A DNA stretch of 64,000 bases from Mallotus nudiflorus (GCA_947683625.1 CANTUR010000793.1:1860001-1924000), one strand, 5' to 3'. Shown: positions 1 through 13,056, numbered from the stretch's first letter. Numbers and translations: made by a program. Notes: generated by a model from the sequence alone, not told the origin.

Positions 1-1835
1 AAAGAACACTACTGCAGATCCTGCAAGCATTCCATTTAAACCGAGAGGGAAATATCTGTAAAATCAAAAGAAATAGTTCGTGAAACAGATCACTAATGCC
101 ACATACAGCAAGAAAAATAACAACATCATATAATGATTACCCGCTAAGAATTTCATATCCAACCCATCCAGTTTTGAAAGATAAATATCCACCAGCAATT
201 ATAATAAAAAGCATTCCACAAATATTCATTGTTGTAACAATGGCTTGGGCAAATGAACTCTGTCAAAAACCAAATTAATTAAAAGAAGCATACATACATA
301 AAAGAAAAATAATGCTAAAAACAGCTTAAAAAATAAAAGACCAAATTACCTCCTTGATTCCCATGCACAAAAGCACAGTGACAACAAGAACCAAGGCTGC
401 AGCAGATGGATCTACAACAATACCAAGACCAGGAACCGTGTGGCGAGCCAAATAAGAAGGCAACTTATCCTCACCTCCAAAAAGAAGGGCCTGAAATGAT
501 TATAAAGGGAAAACTAAATGAAATGAAAAAGTTAAACATATGGCTAAACACAAAATACAAGACCTATATGTAAGCATCAGTGTGTCAGTGCAAGCAAGAT
601 TTAGGGGAAAAAAATGAAACAAAAGCATCAGATAATGATTTGGTAATTAAAAGAAAATACACAAAAGGATGGAGACAGCCGTAACTCATAATCATTAGAA
701 AAGACGTAGATAGAGGAAATCAAGTGAACATTAGAGATAACAACAATCTACTTCACCAGATTAGGACTTACGCCACGAGCAATAGCAGAGCCACCAATAG
801 TGTATTCAGAATCAATGCCCAACCAGCCAACCAGGCAGCACTGCAAAAGAAAAGGTCTGTCAAGTCACTAACAAGAAATACCAAAATGCATAAATAAAGA
901 TTGTTTAATGTTAGCTAATTTGTCCTTATTAAAAAATGATGACAATGTCCTTCCCAGTTTCTTGATTATAAGTCCTTATTTATCCATTTATTGTTGAAAC
1001 GTCATTTATGAAGCCTACAAGACAATTCTAAACTAGGTTCTCCTAATTTTTTTTTTTGGAATCCTGAACATGTAATGTTTGAAATTCTATGCACATCCAT
1101 CAAACAGTGCCAACATAAGAACTCCCACGTGACTATGAAAGCTTAGATTCTCAATGAATCTCTACTTTACCCTTCTCCTATGCAAATGTAAGTGTAATGA
1201 TACGCACTCCCCGCAGAAGGGCACGGACATGCAAGTTCTGCATAACAAAATGCTGAGAGAGCAGCTGCTATTCCAGCAATAAGGAATGAAATAGTCAGAG
1301 CTGGTCCTGTTTGTTCCCTAGCAACAGTTCCTACAAGAATTCCTATAGTTGCTCCTACTCCTGACTACAAAAAATACAAATGAAACAATCATTAATTCGC
1401 ACAAACTTTCTCCCAACCATTGTTGGAGACTAGAATTTAAATGAAATGGAAGCATAAAACATGTTAATTTTCTAACACATGAGCTGCAAATAGATCGCTG
1501 TTAACATCAGATTATTTACAACAACTTGTACAGAAGCTTGGTAGAAAAGAAAATCATCGAGTAGGCCAATCCAAAAAAAAAAAAAAGAAACAGAAAAAAG
1601 ATCCAAAATTTTCCCTAAAAGAGGACCGAGGAATATAACCCAGTTCAAAGTTGAGCAAGTTATGAAAATTACCAATAGCAATGAGGTCAATAACAGAGAG
1701 TTTCTTAGCCAATTGTTGGCTACTCTGTCTCTTAACAAGAACAGAGTCTACATGCTTTCTCCTAATAAAACTCTTCAATCCCCAATAACCCTTTGCAGCA
1801 CCACCATCGTTTTGCATATCAACAAACACAGCCAT
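1..1835 (-). pseudogene. CAT4-like cationic amino acid transporter, 5' part, probably broken
   Basis: This is the 5' portion of an APC-superfamily cationic amino acid transporter; the 3' exons lie beyond the left edge. Exons read on the minus strand: 1673-1835 (ATG at 1835, MAVFVDMQNDGG), 1171-1360, 757-840, 350-490, 141-259 and 1-55 (partial). All borders are GT-AG and join in the family phases. Recognisable stretches are LSVIDLIAIG, AREQTGPALTISF, GSAYHYTYICIGEG, LPSYLARHTVPGLGIVVDP, KTGWVGYEILSG and YFPLGLNGMLAGSAVVFF; the last resembles plant CAT4 rather than CAT2/3. Two oddities: exon 2 is 12 nt shorter than in the neighbouring paralogue, losing the AGVY of the TM1 motif TIGAGVY; exon 3 is 84 nt where 85 are needed, so the frame breaks just before TIGGSAIARGVSPNL. 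An upstream in-frame ATG at 1850 exists. It is a pseudogene, or a gene with an assembly indel; the TM1 loss is not a homopolymer effect. Confidence 0.8.
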
Positions 1836-4042
1836 CAACCAAAACACCACAAAGTTGCCTTCTTTATTCTTAGGAGAACAAATAAAGAAGAACTAAAGGC
1901 AAAAAAATAGGTACTAAAATTATATGATCAATTTGAGATAAAACCCATCTTCTCGTCAATCTGCATGAATTCGGAAAAGGAAAATTCAAACTATAATTGA
2001 AAGTAGGCAATCATTAATTTATTTATGATAAGGAAAATTAGCAGTAATTATAACAAAAGCTAAAACTGAATCATCCGCAACATGACAAAACATTCATTCT
2101 CATTCTCTCTTCTTTGTTTCGAACCATGCTATCGGGCCTGAATTAGTCACTCAAAACCCCGGTCTGAGAAATCTGGTTTATCTCTTTACAAAAAGAGGAA
2201 TTATACTTTTGTTCTACTTTGTTTACAGGAGTGTAAGCGAATCAAGCCGCCAAGCGTTCAGCTTGTTTATTAAATTAAACGAATTAAATCTAAATATAAT
2301 TTTAAATTTCATAAACTAAATAAGCTAGACATATTAGATTCAGTTTGTTTAAATTTGTCAACAGACTTGTAAATAATTTATGAATAGACTCATAAACAGG
2401 CTAAGTAAATTTGTGAATAGATTTATTTATTATTCATAAATTTAAATGTTAGCACTAACTAGTGATATTAAATAGATATAATTTAAGAAAAATTTTTTAA
2501 GTTATTTTAATTTTTAATTACATTTATATTACTTTACTTTTTTTATTGGAAAGTTTGATTTCATTGATCAAAGAAACCAAAAGAATATCCTTACAGAGAG
2601 AAATACAATAACTCCACCTAAGATCCAGAGCAGATAAAGAACAAAATAAGATTGGATGTAATAAGGTATTCATAAAAGAGAATACACTAGTAGTAAACCC
2701 TTACAAACCATTTAGGCATCTAAAAACCAAGGCATATGTAACAACATGCCTATTGCCTCCTTCCTTGATATTAATAATTTCATTTCTAGCTATTTATACT
2801 CTATCTACAGAAGAGATTGTTATTCAACTTTGATTTAGACAATCGATTTCGCACTACCTTCAAGTAGGAATCCATTTGTCATGTTCTTGCTTCTTGTTCC
2901 TTTCTTTCTCTAAAGAAACCAAGACATCAGCAACTCCAAATTCAAGCATTAATGGCACCAAGGCTAATGATGGAAACCACAAATCAAAGTGACAGTGGAC
3001 TAACAAGAAGTTAGATCTAGATCTAGCACTAAGGATTATCAAACACACTAACATTTTAGATCTGAAAACTATAAAACTAAGGAAAAATACTTTGTATGAC
3101 TAGATTATTTAGGGATAATGATGGAAATAGAAAGAAATATGGGTGGTTTTTTGCCATTGTCCCTTTTGTAAGAAAATGAGGATAAGGTTCCGATGACAAC
3201 TAACTACGCTGTCTTGAATATAGAAAACCCCTTTTCTCTCTTTCGCTATCTTCTTACTTCATGTTACTTTACTTTTATCACCTTATAATGAGAATGTTTT
3301 GTTGTTTAAGGTGGTTTTAATATTAAATAAATATAATATTAAATAAATTACATAATTTTAATGTTATAAAACTATTTAGTATTATTATATAATATTAATG
3401 TAATATTAAATAAATATAATATTAATTAAAGTTGTTATTAAACAAATATAAATTTATTATTATAAATTATAATTTAATTTGAAATATCTTATCATAAAAA
3501 TATATAATTTTAATGTCATTAATAAATAATTTGTCTATAACTATTACATTATATAGATTTCTAAAAATTATGTAGTTTTAAGTATTTTACTCAAAATTAT
3601 GTAATTTTGATTTATCTTAATTCAATAAAAATCTCTCTTAATTTTATATAACCATAAAAATCTCTCTTAATTATCCTAAACATGAAATCACTATTAACTT
3701 TAATTTGTTTATAAGTATAAAATTATATAATTTTATCAAAATTACATAATTTTAATTTTACCTAATTCACTAAATATAACTTTTCACTTTAACCTATTTC
3801 ATTAATTCTCACTTAACTTACTCTTAATGTTATAAAACCATTTAGTAATTATAAATTATAAACAAATATAAAATTGCTGATATTGGCTATTTCCTTGTGG
3901 CTGTATAGAATGTGCTGATAAGACCATAATACAATACATTTGATTTGTTATAGTTGGTTTCAGGGATTGCATGATACACTAGGAGAACATCGTCATTTGG
4001 GATTGATTTATTCGTTAATTAGGGTTTGCACTACAAGCAGCC
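1836..4042. other. AT-rich intergenic region between divergent genes
   Basis: This spacer separates the start of the CAT4-like gene (-) from the start of MFAP1 (+), so it should hold both promoters. From about 3300 to 3880 it is extremely AT-rich, with repeated ATATTAAATAAAT-type strings. I see no supportable coding sequence. The 2230-2520 part looks like degraded repeat. The 5' leader of MFAP1 probably lies in the last 100 bases. Confidence 0.5.
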
Positions 4043-5596
4043 ATGTCGGTGACGGCAGGTGTTAGCGATCTTGCTCTAGCTGTTAGGGATAAGCTTAGAG
4101 GTAAAATCGGGCAAACGAAAGTTAAAAGATATTGGCCTGGTAAAGCCCCTGAATGGGCAGATGATGCTGATGAAGATGATATTATTAGGACAACTAGGGC
4201 AGCTGGCCTTGAGAAAGCTTTTCCTGCACATGAAGATTCTGATGTTGCTAGGAAAGATGATCCTAGGTTGCGGCGTCTGGCTCAGAGTAGGGTTGATAAT
4301 CGTGAGGAAGTTAGAGCTGATCATCGTCGCATCCGACAAGCTGAGATTATTTCGACTGAAGAAGAGGAAGCTCGGCAACAAGAATGGGCTGAGATGGAGG
4401 AGGAAGATGAAGAATTGTTGGAGGAAAGAAGAAGATTAATTAAGGAGAAGTCGCGTTTGAGAGAGCAAGAAGAAGCTGCATTTCCTCCTGAAGAAGAGGA
4501 GGAAGAAGAAGAGGAAGAGGAAGAAGAGGAATCTGAGTATGAGACTGATTCTGAAGAGGATATGATGGGTAAAGCCATGGTGAAGCCCATCTTTGTGCCA
4601 AAGACAGAGAGGGAAACCATAGCTGAGCGCGAGCGTCTTGAGGCAGAGGAACGAGCTCTTGAGGAAAAGGCAAGGAGAAAGTTAGAGGAGAGGAAGGTGG
4701 AGACAAAGCAAATTTTGGTTGAGGAGATTAAGAAGGAGGAACTAATTCAAAAGAATTTGGAAACGGAGGCAACTATTGATGATGTAGATACTGATGATGA
4801 ACTGAATGAGGCAGAGGAGTATGAAGCTTGGAAAGTGAGAGAGATTGCAAGGATCAAGAGGGATAGAGAGGACCGTGAGGCAATGTTGAAGGAGAAAGAA
4901 GAGATTGAGAGGGTGAGAAACATGACAGAGGAGGAGAGGAGGGAATGGGAGCGGAAGAATCCCAAATCTGCTCCACCGCCAAAGCAGAAGTGGAGATTTA
5001 TGCAGAAATATTACCACAAGGGTGCTTTCTTCCAGAATGAATCAAGTGACCGTGCTGCAACCGCTGGATCAGATGATATTTTTAAGCGTGATTTCTCTGC
5101 ACCAACAGGAGAAGATAAGATGGACAAGTCTATTTTACCTAAGGTAATGCAGGTCAAGCACTTTGGTCGTAGTGGAAGAACAAAATGGACTCATCTTGTC
5201 AATGAGGATACAACTGATTGGAACAATCCGTAAGTTTTCTTTTTTCCTTCATTGAAAATTAAGCATTTAGCCAATTTATAATCAAGTTTTTGAAAGAATT
5301 TTAAAGAATTTACTGCAGGTTCAGAGAACCTTTATCGCTGCTAGGACTCTAAGCTCTAGTTGAATGCTAATTTTCTAAATCATCATTGCTACCACTGCTT
5401 TCTTGTTTTCATTTCGTAATCCAGAATTGTTCCCATTTGTTCTTTAGTTCCTGAAACAATTCCTTATCATTTGTTTTGCAGGTGGACATACAATGATGCC
5501 CTTCGTGCAAAATACAATGCGAAAATGGCTGGAATGAGTGCACCCATCGCAAAACCCAAAGGAAGCAAGAAGTTGAAGGATTGGGAGAAGCAATAA
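4043..5596 (+). CDS. MFAP1: Microfibrillar-associated protein 1 homologue (spliceosomal B-complex protein)
   Basis: Two exons, 4043-5229 and 5482-5596, encode 433 residues. The intron has a GTAAGT donor at 5230 and a TTTTGCAG acceptor, and the split codon joins NNP to WTYNDALRAKYNAKMAG. In this family the protein is a core pre-mRNA splicing factor of the tri-snRNP/B complex in the nucleus; despite its name it is not a matrix protein. The N-terminus holds KVKRYWPGKAPEWADD. Residues about 118-173 are very acidic, with a run of Glu near 150-162. Residues about 190-310 are charged coiled coil (ERERLEAEERALEEKARRK). The conserved C-terminal block includes KQKWRFMQKYYHKGAFF, RDFSAPTGEDKMDKSILPKV, FGRSGRTKWTHLVNEDTTDW and a final KKLKDWEKQ. 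The frame is intact throughout, and the start at 4043 is the first ATG of the frame. Antisense ORFs here are shadows of the Glu-rich codons. Confidence 0.96.
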
Positions 5597-7654
5597 TTTT
5601 TTTACAAGGCTTATCTCTACAGATGCTATTCTGCCTCTTTTAACTAGTACATAATAGTGAAAAGTTAAGGGGGCATCTGATTTACTTGCTTGTTGAATTT
5701 CTCAGCTTCCCAACAATTATTGACTTAAATCTTACATCGCATTTATCCCTATCCTTCTGGTATGATTTTATGTTCTTCTTTGTTATTATTGAGTAGAATC
5801 TGTTGTGTGGTGCTTTTTTCTATATTCATAGTCTGAGTTGAAATAAACTGATTATTGCAAAATTTGAAGATTAAAATCTTTGTTTGGTGCTGGTTCAATT
5901 GGGTTTGTTTATGTCTTCCATGGTTGCAATTATATAAATTTCATGAATCCAATTTGACATTGGAAGGATGTAAGAGTAGAATGTGGACAGCATATAAATC
6001 TGGTCATACTTTTGGTTGGGACCTGGAAAAACTTTTGGCAGCATAAGTTGGATAGGCAGTTGATTGAATATTGGAAATTCAAGGTGCTTATATGTGAAAG
6101 CTTCAAACTGTGGAACTCAATGTAGAGATTGGGGATCATGCCTTGCCAAAATTGCTCCGGATGTAACTGAATGTTCTGTTTTTTTTTCTGCAAAGAATTT
6201 GATTGCAGAAGCAGTTGCATGAACGATGTGTGTCTCAAAAGTCTCCATGTTTACCCCTCATTTACATTGCAAATGCCCTGGTTCTGGTGAATTGCCAAGT
6301 TTTTGTTAGATGAAACTGGCGTGAGTGAAATCTAGAGAACCTCAGTTCATGATTCATATTCAGTTCGCTATGGACCAACAAAATATGGTACACTAGGAAA
6401 TGTTTCCAGCAAAATGCTAGAACCTTGAGTGTAGCTGCTCTTTCTTGACAATTTTCTTATGTAGTGAGAACATCTAAATTTATGTCCTTAAATTACGGCT
6501 ACTGCTCCATTGCTGTTAGTCCATATAGAACAACACAAAGAGCCATAGGATCTGATGTAAAACCGTTTCCCTCATATACTCTGGTTAGCTACAATCTTGC
6601 AATCTGCATTTGCATGCTAGAAACCAGCCAAAAGAACAGGTTGTCCACTAGTGTACAAGTGAAATTCTTCTTACTAGTTCTTTCTGTGGTGAGATTAATA
6701 GGATATAGCAATATTCCTCCAATAGGAACAAAAATATTTTGTTGCATTGTTTTCAAAAGCATCTGGACTTATTTTAGTGTTCTTTGCATCTCTTGATGTA
6801 AATGCTTAATGCATAATTGAATGTTTGTTCACTTAGCTTATGTGACCTGTGTTTGGCTTTTTGCTTCAGCAGAATGCTGATGGCTCAAAACATTCTAGGG
6901 AAGCTTGCAATTCAGGATTCAGTTCTTTGTACATTGCAAAGATATTGTTAGCTTTTGTTTTTATTTTTATTCTTGGAGCAATTTTTACATTGGCTCTTGA
7001 GAATCTTGCTGGATTGAAACTACTTATTAACTCGTATATGTAAAGGTGATTTGTATTCCGCAAATTATGGGTTGCATTCGTGCTGAAATTTACTCTTCAA
7101 ATATTCTTGTTCCTTAAAAAGCATGGTTCCTCCCTTTTGCGTAAAGGCAGAGATGCATGAGAGCAAAAGCTTCCAATCAGTTGGATGCAAGGCTTACCAA
7201 GGAGAGAAGACCACGGTAGTTACAGTTACGAACTTATTACTTTCTCTGAACTGTACCTACCATCTGAGAACTGACTCAGCCTTCCATGAAATTGCATGGA
7301 AGGTGCTGTTCTTGCGTACTGATATAATGTACAGCGTTATTAACATGATTGTTCACATTGGTGCCAGAGATAGTAAGATAAACAAAAGCAACAAACTTCT
7401 TGAATTTTGCAAACTATTTACATTTTTTGAATAGGTCCCCACCAATCCCCAGTATATAAATACTATATACACACAAGACTGATTCCAGTTACAATACTGC
7501 TATGTAAAAATACAAACAACATATGGGCAAGGGGAAAAATACTAATGCATGGGGTGATGGTGTTTTCCAGGGAATGCCATCATAAAACAAAGAGATTCTG
7601 TTGTGAATCTGGAAAAGTTCCCCGCTGGCTGGCTATTGAGATACCAGTTTCATT
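5597..7654. other. Region between the convergent 3' ends of MFAP1 and the CAT2-like locus
   Basis: Two transcription units converge here. The first few hundred bases after 5596 are probably MFAP1 3' UTR; 7440-7654 is probably 3' UTR of the CAT2-like locus. In between I see no gene I can name, only the hydrophobic ORF listed at 6869-7043. Confidence 0.45.
6869..7043 (+). other. Exon-like ORF with one strong membrane segment, unassigned
   Basis: A reading frame opens directly after a good acceptor (TTTTTGCTTCAG) and runs to a TAA at 7041-7043. It gives about 58 residues: a polar start (QNADGSKHSREACNSG), one clear membrane segment (IAKILLAFVFIFILGAIF) and a short tail ending LKLLINSYM. This is the shape of the last exon of a tail-anchored or single-pass protein. 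I cannot identify upstream coding exons on this strand between MFAP1 and here, so it may instead be a relic or an alternative terminal exon. I do not recognise a family. Confidence 0.25.
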
Positions 7655-10600
7655 TTAAGCTAAAGAATCTCCAGAACTGCGATAAATTTGATCAGCATGA
7701 GCTGCAGGCACATAAACCTCATGGAGAAGTGAGCTATGACTGACCATAAAATGTGTAAACAAACACTCCAATCAGGAGCCAAATAGAAAAACGTGTCCAT
7801 GTAGCAGCACTGGAAACAAAATGCAGCAAAAATTAGAACAAAAATTAAAAGGAACCAGCAGAGAGTAGCAAAAATGGATAGTATTTTCTTAAGGCCCCAG
7901 TTTCATTCACTTAACACTAACCCTAGATTAATCAGCAGGTCAACGTTGATGAGAATGCAGATGATTGGAAGGAGTGGAACCAATGGACAAATAAACCTGA
8001 AAAAGAAAAGATGAATTTTGTCACCATACCAAACTTCTATAATAATGTCAACTGAGTAATAAAAAATACAACGCAATTTACACCAATTCCCACTCAAGGA
8101 CCAATAATATATCATGCATACAAGCTGTCCGTGTTAAATAACCCCACGACACGAATTCATGATACTTTTGAGAAGGGATAGGCCTCAAAATACAAGCTAT
8201 TACACTTGTACAAATACTGATCTACTTGGTGAGCCAATGCTGACCTAAAGCAGATGAAAATTCTCTGCTGATTCTTAGATGGATTTCGCTCATTACATTG
8301 TTTGCATGCAATCCAAGCTAAGATTGGGTAATTTGTGCATGGTTACACCATGAGTAGAGTTAAAAAATTTGATCTCCCTTAGATACGTTTTGCACAATGG
8401 CAACAACGTTGCAAATGTCCCATTGTTCCAAGGTAAATTAAAAAGGTAGAAGCCCTAAATGGAAATGGACACTTCAGAGCAGCAAACACGTAAACAAATT
8501 CATAGAAACTGTAGGATTCTTCTAGAGTTTTAAGAACACATTTATTTCTAACCACTAACAAATGAGGACACTGACCATGCATACACAGACAGCTCCTAGG
8601 ACTCCATTTTATAAGACACACTATGTTGAAAGCGTCAGTCAATAATTCATGGGCAAATTACAAACAAATTCATGACATTTAGTGCTTTTTGCAATTTCGA
8701 CACTTTTTTTTTTTTTATTTTGGCAAATGTCATTCACCAACTTTTTAATTTTTGCAATTTCATGCATCGGTTGAAAATCCAATGAAACTTTGATAACGTA
8801 GCCATCAGAAAAATCTGAGTTGATCCATGTAAACGCCACGTACTATTTGCAAAAAAATGCATGACCTTTAACATTTTTTGCAATTTAAACACGACCTCTT
8901 GATTTTGACAAATTGATACATATAATTTTTTTTATTTTTTATTTAATTTATAATTTTCAATTGATGCATGTGAAGCAAATATTAAAGTAATGACAATTCA
9001 AAATTAATATTTCTAATTAAACAAAATATAAATTTTACTACTTAGGGCTAGGCAGAAAGATCTGTAGCTTAATTCTCTTAACACAATTTAACTTACAGCA
9101 GAACGAAAATACATCACTTACAACTGAACACATTATATATTTTTTTCTTTCAAATATCTACAGTATTTAATGCTACTCAGACTGATGATTCCTGACATTG
9201 GAAGAACTAGAAAATTGGTTGTCATAGATGCAGTATAAATATAGTTTGTATCATAAAAATAGATTAAGCAAATTGCCCGCAGGCCTGGGGCAGTTACCCT
9301 AGTATTTGCAAAAAAATACCGAGGCATGTCATACACCCCTTCTTGGGTGGCAAGTGGAATTGAAAAGAGGAGATGCTGTCCTAATATCAAACTGCATGAC
9401 AGAAAATTTAGAACTGAATCCATAAGGCCCTTTAGGAACTTACATTTGCCTTGAGATTTGTGTTTTACAATTGCAGGATATTCAACCGTAGCATTCATTT
9501 TGCCAAGTAAAGGCAAAGTGCTTGAGGTGCCAGCACGAAACTCAGACTTCTCATCATTAATGTCCTGACTATTTGCACTGTATTGCAGTGACACAGAATC
9601 AACTGTGTCCTGAAGAGAAGATAGGAATGGCACCTCATCTGGTGGGGACATATCTCAGTATCAATACAGAAATCGCAACCATAGTGAAAGCAAGAAGGGT
9701 GCCCACACTGACCTGCAGAAAATGCCCAATTACAGGCCCGAATCAATATCATATTAATAAATGAACAGGGACTGAAGTAAGACAAGGTTTTAGCACAAAA
9801 TACACTTTCATCTTCACCATTTAAACAACAATAGCCAGTTCAGCTCCATATTTAAATATTTAATGCTGAACAGATAATAGACTGAAAAGGGATCCAAAAG
9901 TGGTATAGTTGATATAAAAATGTTATTCTGAATGTTGAAAGATGAAATGGCATGTCTAAACAGGACAAAAAATAAAAGCATGTTATGCTAACCCTGCCAC
10001 TCATCTGAGGAACAAAGCAGGGAAGGTAGCTTTCCCATACATTCCCCACTTGAAGCAATTCATATTTAAAACTACTACTACCTACCTACTGATCTAGCAG
10101 ACAATAGAAAACCACATCTATTACAAAAACTAGCAATATTAGCAAAGAGGGAACCAAACAAAAAAGGGATCCTGACATATAGACAAGAACCTCCACTTAC
10201 CATTCTTATCAATTGGTCAACATCCATGCAAAATGCCAATGTTGCAGCACCAATGTGCTCTTTATAGGAAGTTGGGTTTTTAATTAACATCTGAAAAGAA
10301 TGATGGCAGTAATCCATCTTGAACCATCACCATCAAAATCTGTGGCTGTGAAGGACAAATAATGGACACCAGAAGTCACTAAGTAAAAACAACAGATACC
10401 AATAAAAAATAGTAAATGCATCCAGAACAACAAGAAGCCTTGTAAACAATTGAATGTAACTAATATCTCTTCATCAAAAAACAAGTGAGGTGGATTATTT
10501 TAAAAAGTAAGCCACATTTGTTAAAATGATAACAAGTAGAGATGGGTCAGAAATCAGGCAATGTTGGTCTAAAACAATCAGGAATGTTGATCATAAACAT

Positions 10601-13056
10601 AGGGCCTTAATAGTAAAAAAATATAGCACCAACAACAGCAAAGCCAATTGGTTAATTATGATATTGTAACTATAAAGAATACTTCACTACCTGTGGGAGA
10701 AGTGAACCCATCAATGTTGAACAGAGAGCCAGAACAGCTCCAGCAGTTATTATGTATCTGAAATCAAATGCATGAAAACAACTTTCAAACAAAAATATTC
10801 AATTTATGTCCATAACATTTAGGAAGAACATCTAGTGCATCCTATATTTTAAGCAAAACAACATTCTTACGCTGCCCAATCCATTCCATGCTCAGAAAAT
10901 GCAGAAGAGATAGGAGTATCAGGATTCATTGCAAAATAAGGCACCAGACCAACAATGACAACTAAAACCAGCATGTATAAGCTGCAACAAATAGACAGAG
11001 CTAAGCCTATGCCCAAAGGCAAATCTCGTTGAGGATTCTTCACCTCTAAGAGAATAATGAAGTTTAAATACCCAAAAATTACAACGTTTCAAAAAGTCAA
11101 AAATCGTACTTGTATCATAATTAATATAAGATAAAGAGATGGATATACTTAATAATTAATTGTAGTAATAATAAACATAGTGAAATAATAAAAAGAATAT
11201 TAGCCAAAAGAAGCACAAAATCAACAACAATATCAGTGTCAATATCAATGACAATAACAATACATCCTCAGCAGTGCTAGCAACTGAATCAAAACCAATG
11301 TAAGCAAAAAAGATGATAGCAGACCCAGTAAGCATCCCATCCACTCCGAAGGCAAAATACTTACCTATCCAATACAATTTATAGATTAATATTTACTTAT
11401 AAAAATCACAATTTGAGTAAATTTTACAGTATGGATTACCCATTACCCAGTAGGAAGTCCATATCCTGGCCATCCACTCTTCAAGCCCAAATAACTACCA
11501 GCTATTATGACAAAAAGCATGGCACAGACATTGATAGTAGTGACTATTCCTTGCACCAGAGTACTCTGCACAACTCAAGGAGTTAACGGGCAAACCTAAA
11601 ACACTTTAACCATATAGAATTATAAGATGAAGTGATGATCACTGGAGATGGAATGTAAGATACCTCCTTGACTCCTACACACAAGAGTCCAGTAACAATG
11701 GATACAAGAATTGCAGCGCATGGGTCAACCACAATATCAAGGCCTGGAATATGATGACGAGCTAGAAAGGCTGGTAGACTATCCTGACCTCCAAAAAGCC
11801 AATGCCTAACAGCAAAGAATAGCACACTTAAGAAGAAACATTTGAGTGCAAGTTGGAAAAAATCAAAGCAGACCTGTTCCAGCAACAAAGAGTACCAATT
11901 AATATAAAACAACATCTAACACAGAAGATTCTAATAATCACATCTACAATGAAAAAGAATGAGAAGAAAAAAACAGAAGTTAATGGTGGATTCACTGTAC
12001 AAGATTTGGGGATATGCAACAGCAGACCCGCCAATTGTGATATCAAAGCCCAACCAATTAACCATGCGACCCTGCACATTGACATCCCTAAATTAGTTAA
12101 TTAGAGATTCCAACAAGGGAAAAGATTGAATCTAAATGTGGAATCTACAAATCAATTAACTAGTTGAGACATTACATATGATATACATCAAGAACAAAGA
12201 ACCTGTCACTTTTCAATCAAGAGACAATATGATATTAACATAGAGACAGAGTATGCCATGAGCCACAGAGATTCAGATATTTTATGTCAAAAAAAAAAAT
12301 TAGCATACCCTTCTCCAACGCAGATATAGGAATAGTGATAGGCACTGCCAGCAGATGGACAACAACTGGCAAGCTCCGCATAGCAAAAGGCAGAGAGAGC
12401 TGCAGCAATTCCAGCAATCAGAAAAGAAAACGCAAGAGCTGGACCAGAATGCTCTCTAGCAACAATGCCAACAAGAACATAAACTCCAGCTCCAATAGTT
12501 GAACTAACTCCTGACAAAGGGATGCAAAGTTTTGATGGTAAGTCAAAGATAAATAGTTGAAGCACATAATTCAAGTCCAAAAAGTTAAGTACTGACAAGG
12601 AATACAAGAACTAGCAATATCAACTTCCATATATTCACTGTTCGCCCTGTGAACATGGGTATAGGAAAAAAAAACGGAAGAATATACACATACACACAAG
12701 AAACATGCTGCACATAATAAAAGCAAAAGCAAAGAGTAACTTTGACTTTGTTTTCCCCATAAAGGGCGTAAACAAAAACAATAAATCCTATTGGAGAACC
12801 CAATATATACATATATATAACACAGACACACATAAAACAGAAAAAAAGTTTGAATTTTTATAAGGAGAAGAAGAAAATAGAGTATGTATGTACCAATAGC
12901 AATAAGGTGAGGAACAGACAACTCCTTAGCTAACTGATGACAAGAATCAGCTTGAGCATGTACAGAATCAACCTGTTTTCTCCTAACCAAACTTCTAACA
13001 CAACCCCCAAATACACCTAACCCGCCATCTTTTTGCGAATCAACAAGAAAACCCAT
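7655..13056 (-). pseudogene. CAT2/3-like cationic amino acid transporter, full-length but decayed
   Basis: Exons on the minus strand: 12894-13056 (ATG at 13056, MGFLVDSQKDGG, as in plant CAT2), 12309-12510, 12001-12071, 11664-11805, 11447-11565, 11264-11359, 10871-11043, 10691-10757, 10201-10345, 9444-9712, a poorly placed exon near 9133-9391, 7922-7996 and 7655-7809 (ending SSGDSLA and a stop). Intron positions match the CAT4-like locus. Early exons are good: TIGAGVYVLVG, GSAYHYSYICVGEG. Damage: exon 3 lacks about 14 nt in two places; exon 4 has one extra base before LFGGQDSLP; exon 6 is one base short at its acceptor; exon 9 has indels around TQLPIKST; exon 10 has an extra C in the RYVPPDE motif; the last exon shifts frame after FYGQS. 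Conserved PRILMAMARDG reads PQILMVMVQDG, Arg to Gln and Ala to Val as expected from CpG deamination. A real product would be a tonoplast or plasma-membrane amino acid carrier; I infer a pseudogene. Confidence 0.82.
8640..9010. repeat. Repeat-like insertion in the penultimate intron of the CAT2-like locus
   Basis: The stretch contains two diverged direct copies of one phrase, near 8665-8705 (TTCATGACATTTAGTGC) and 8855-8895 (TGCATGACCTTTAACATT), each followed by TTTTTGCAATTT and a run ending ACAC. The unusual composition and repetition suggest a small non-autonomous transposon in the intron. I could not find clean ends or a target duplication. Confidence 0.3.

Noticed and set aside
4076..5017. 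Long antisense and alternate-frame ORFs over MFAP1, including a Ser-rich one
   Set aside because: They are shadows of the Glu/Asp-rich codons (GAA/GAG read backwards as Ser, Phe or Leu) of the real exon.
11853..12502. Plus-strand ORFs opposite the CAT2-like exons
   Set aside because: They are antisense to recognised transporter exons and their introns.
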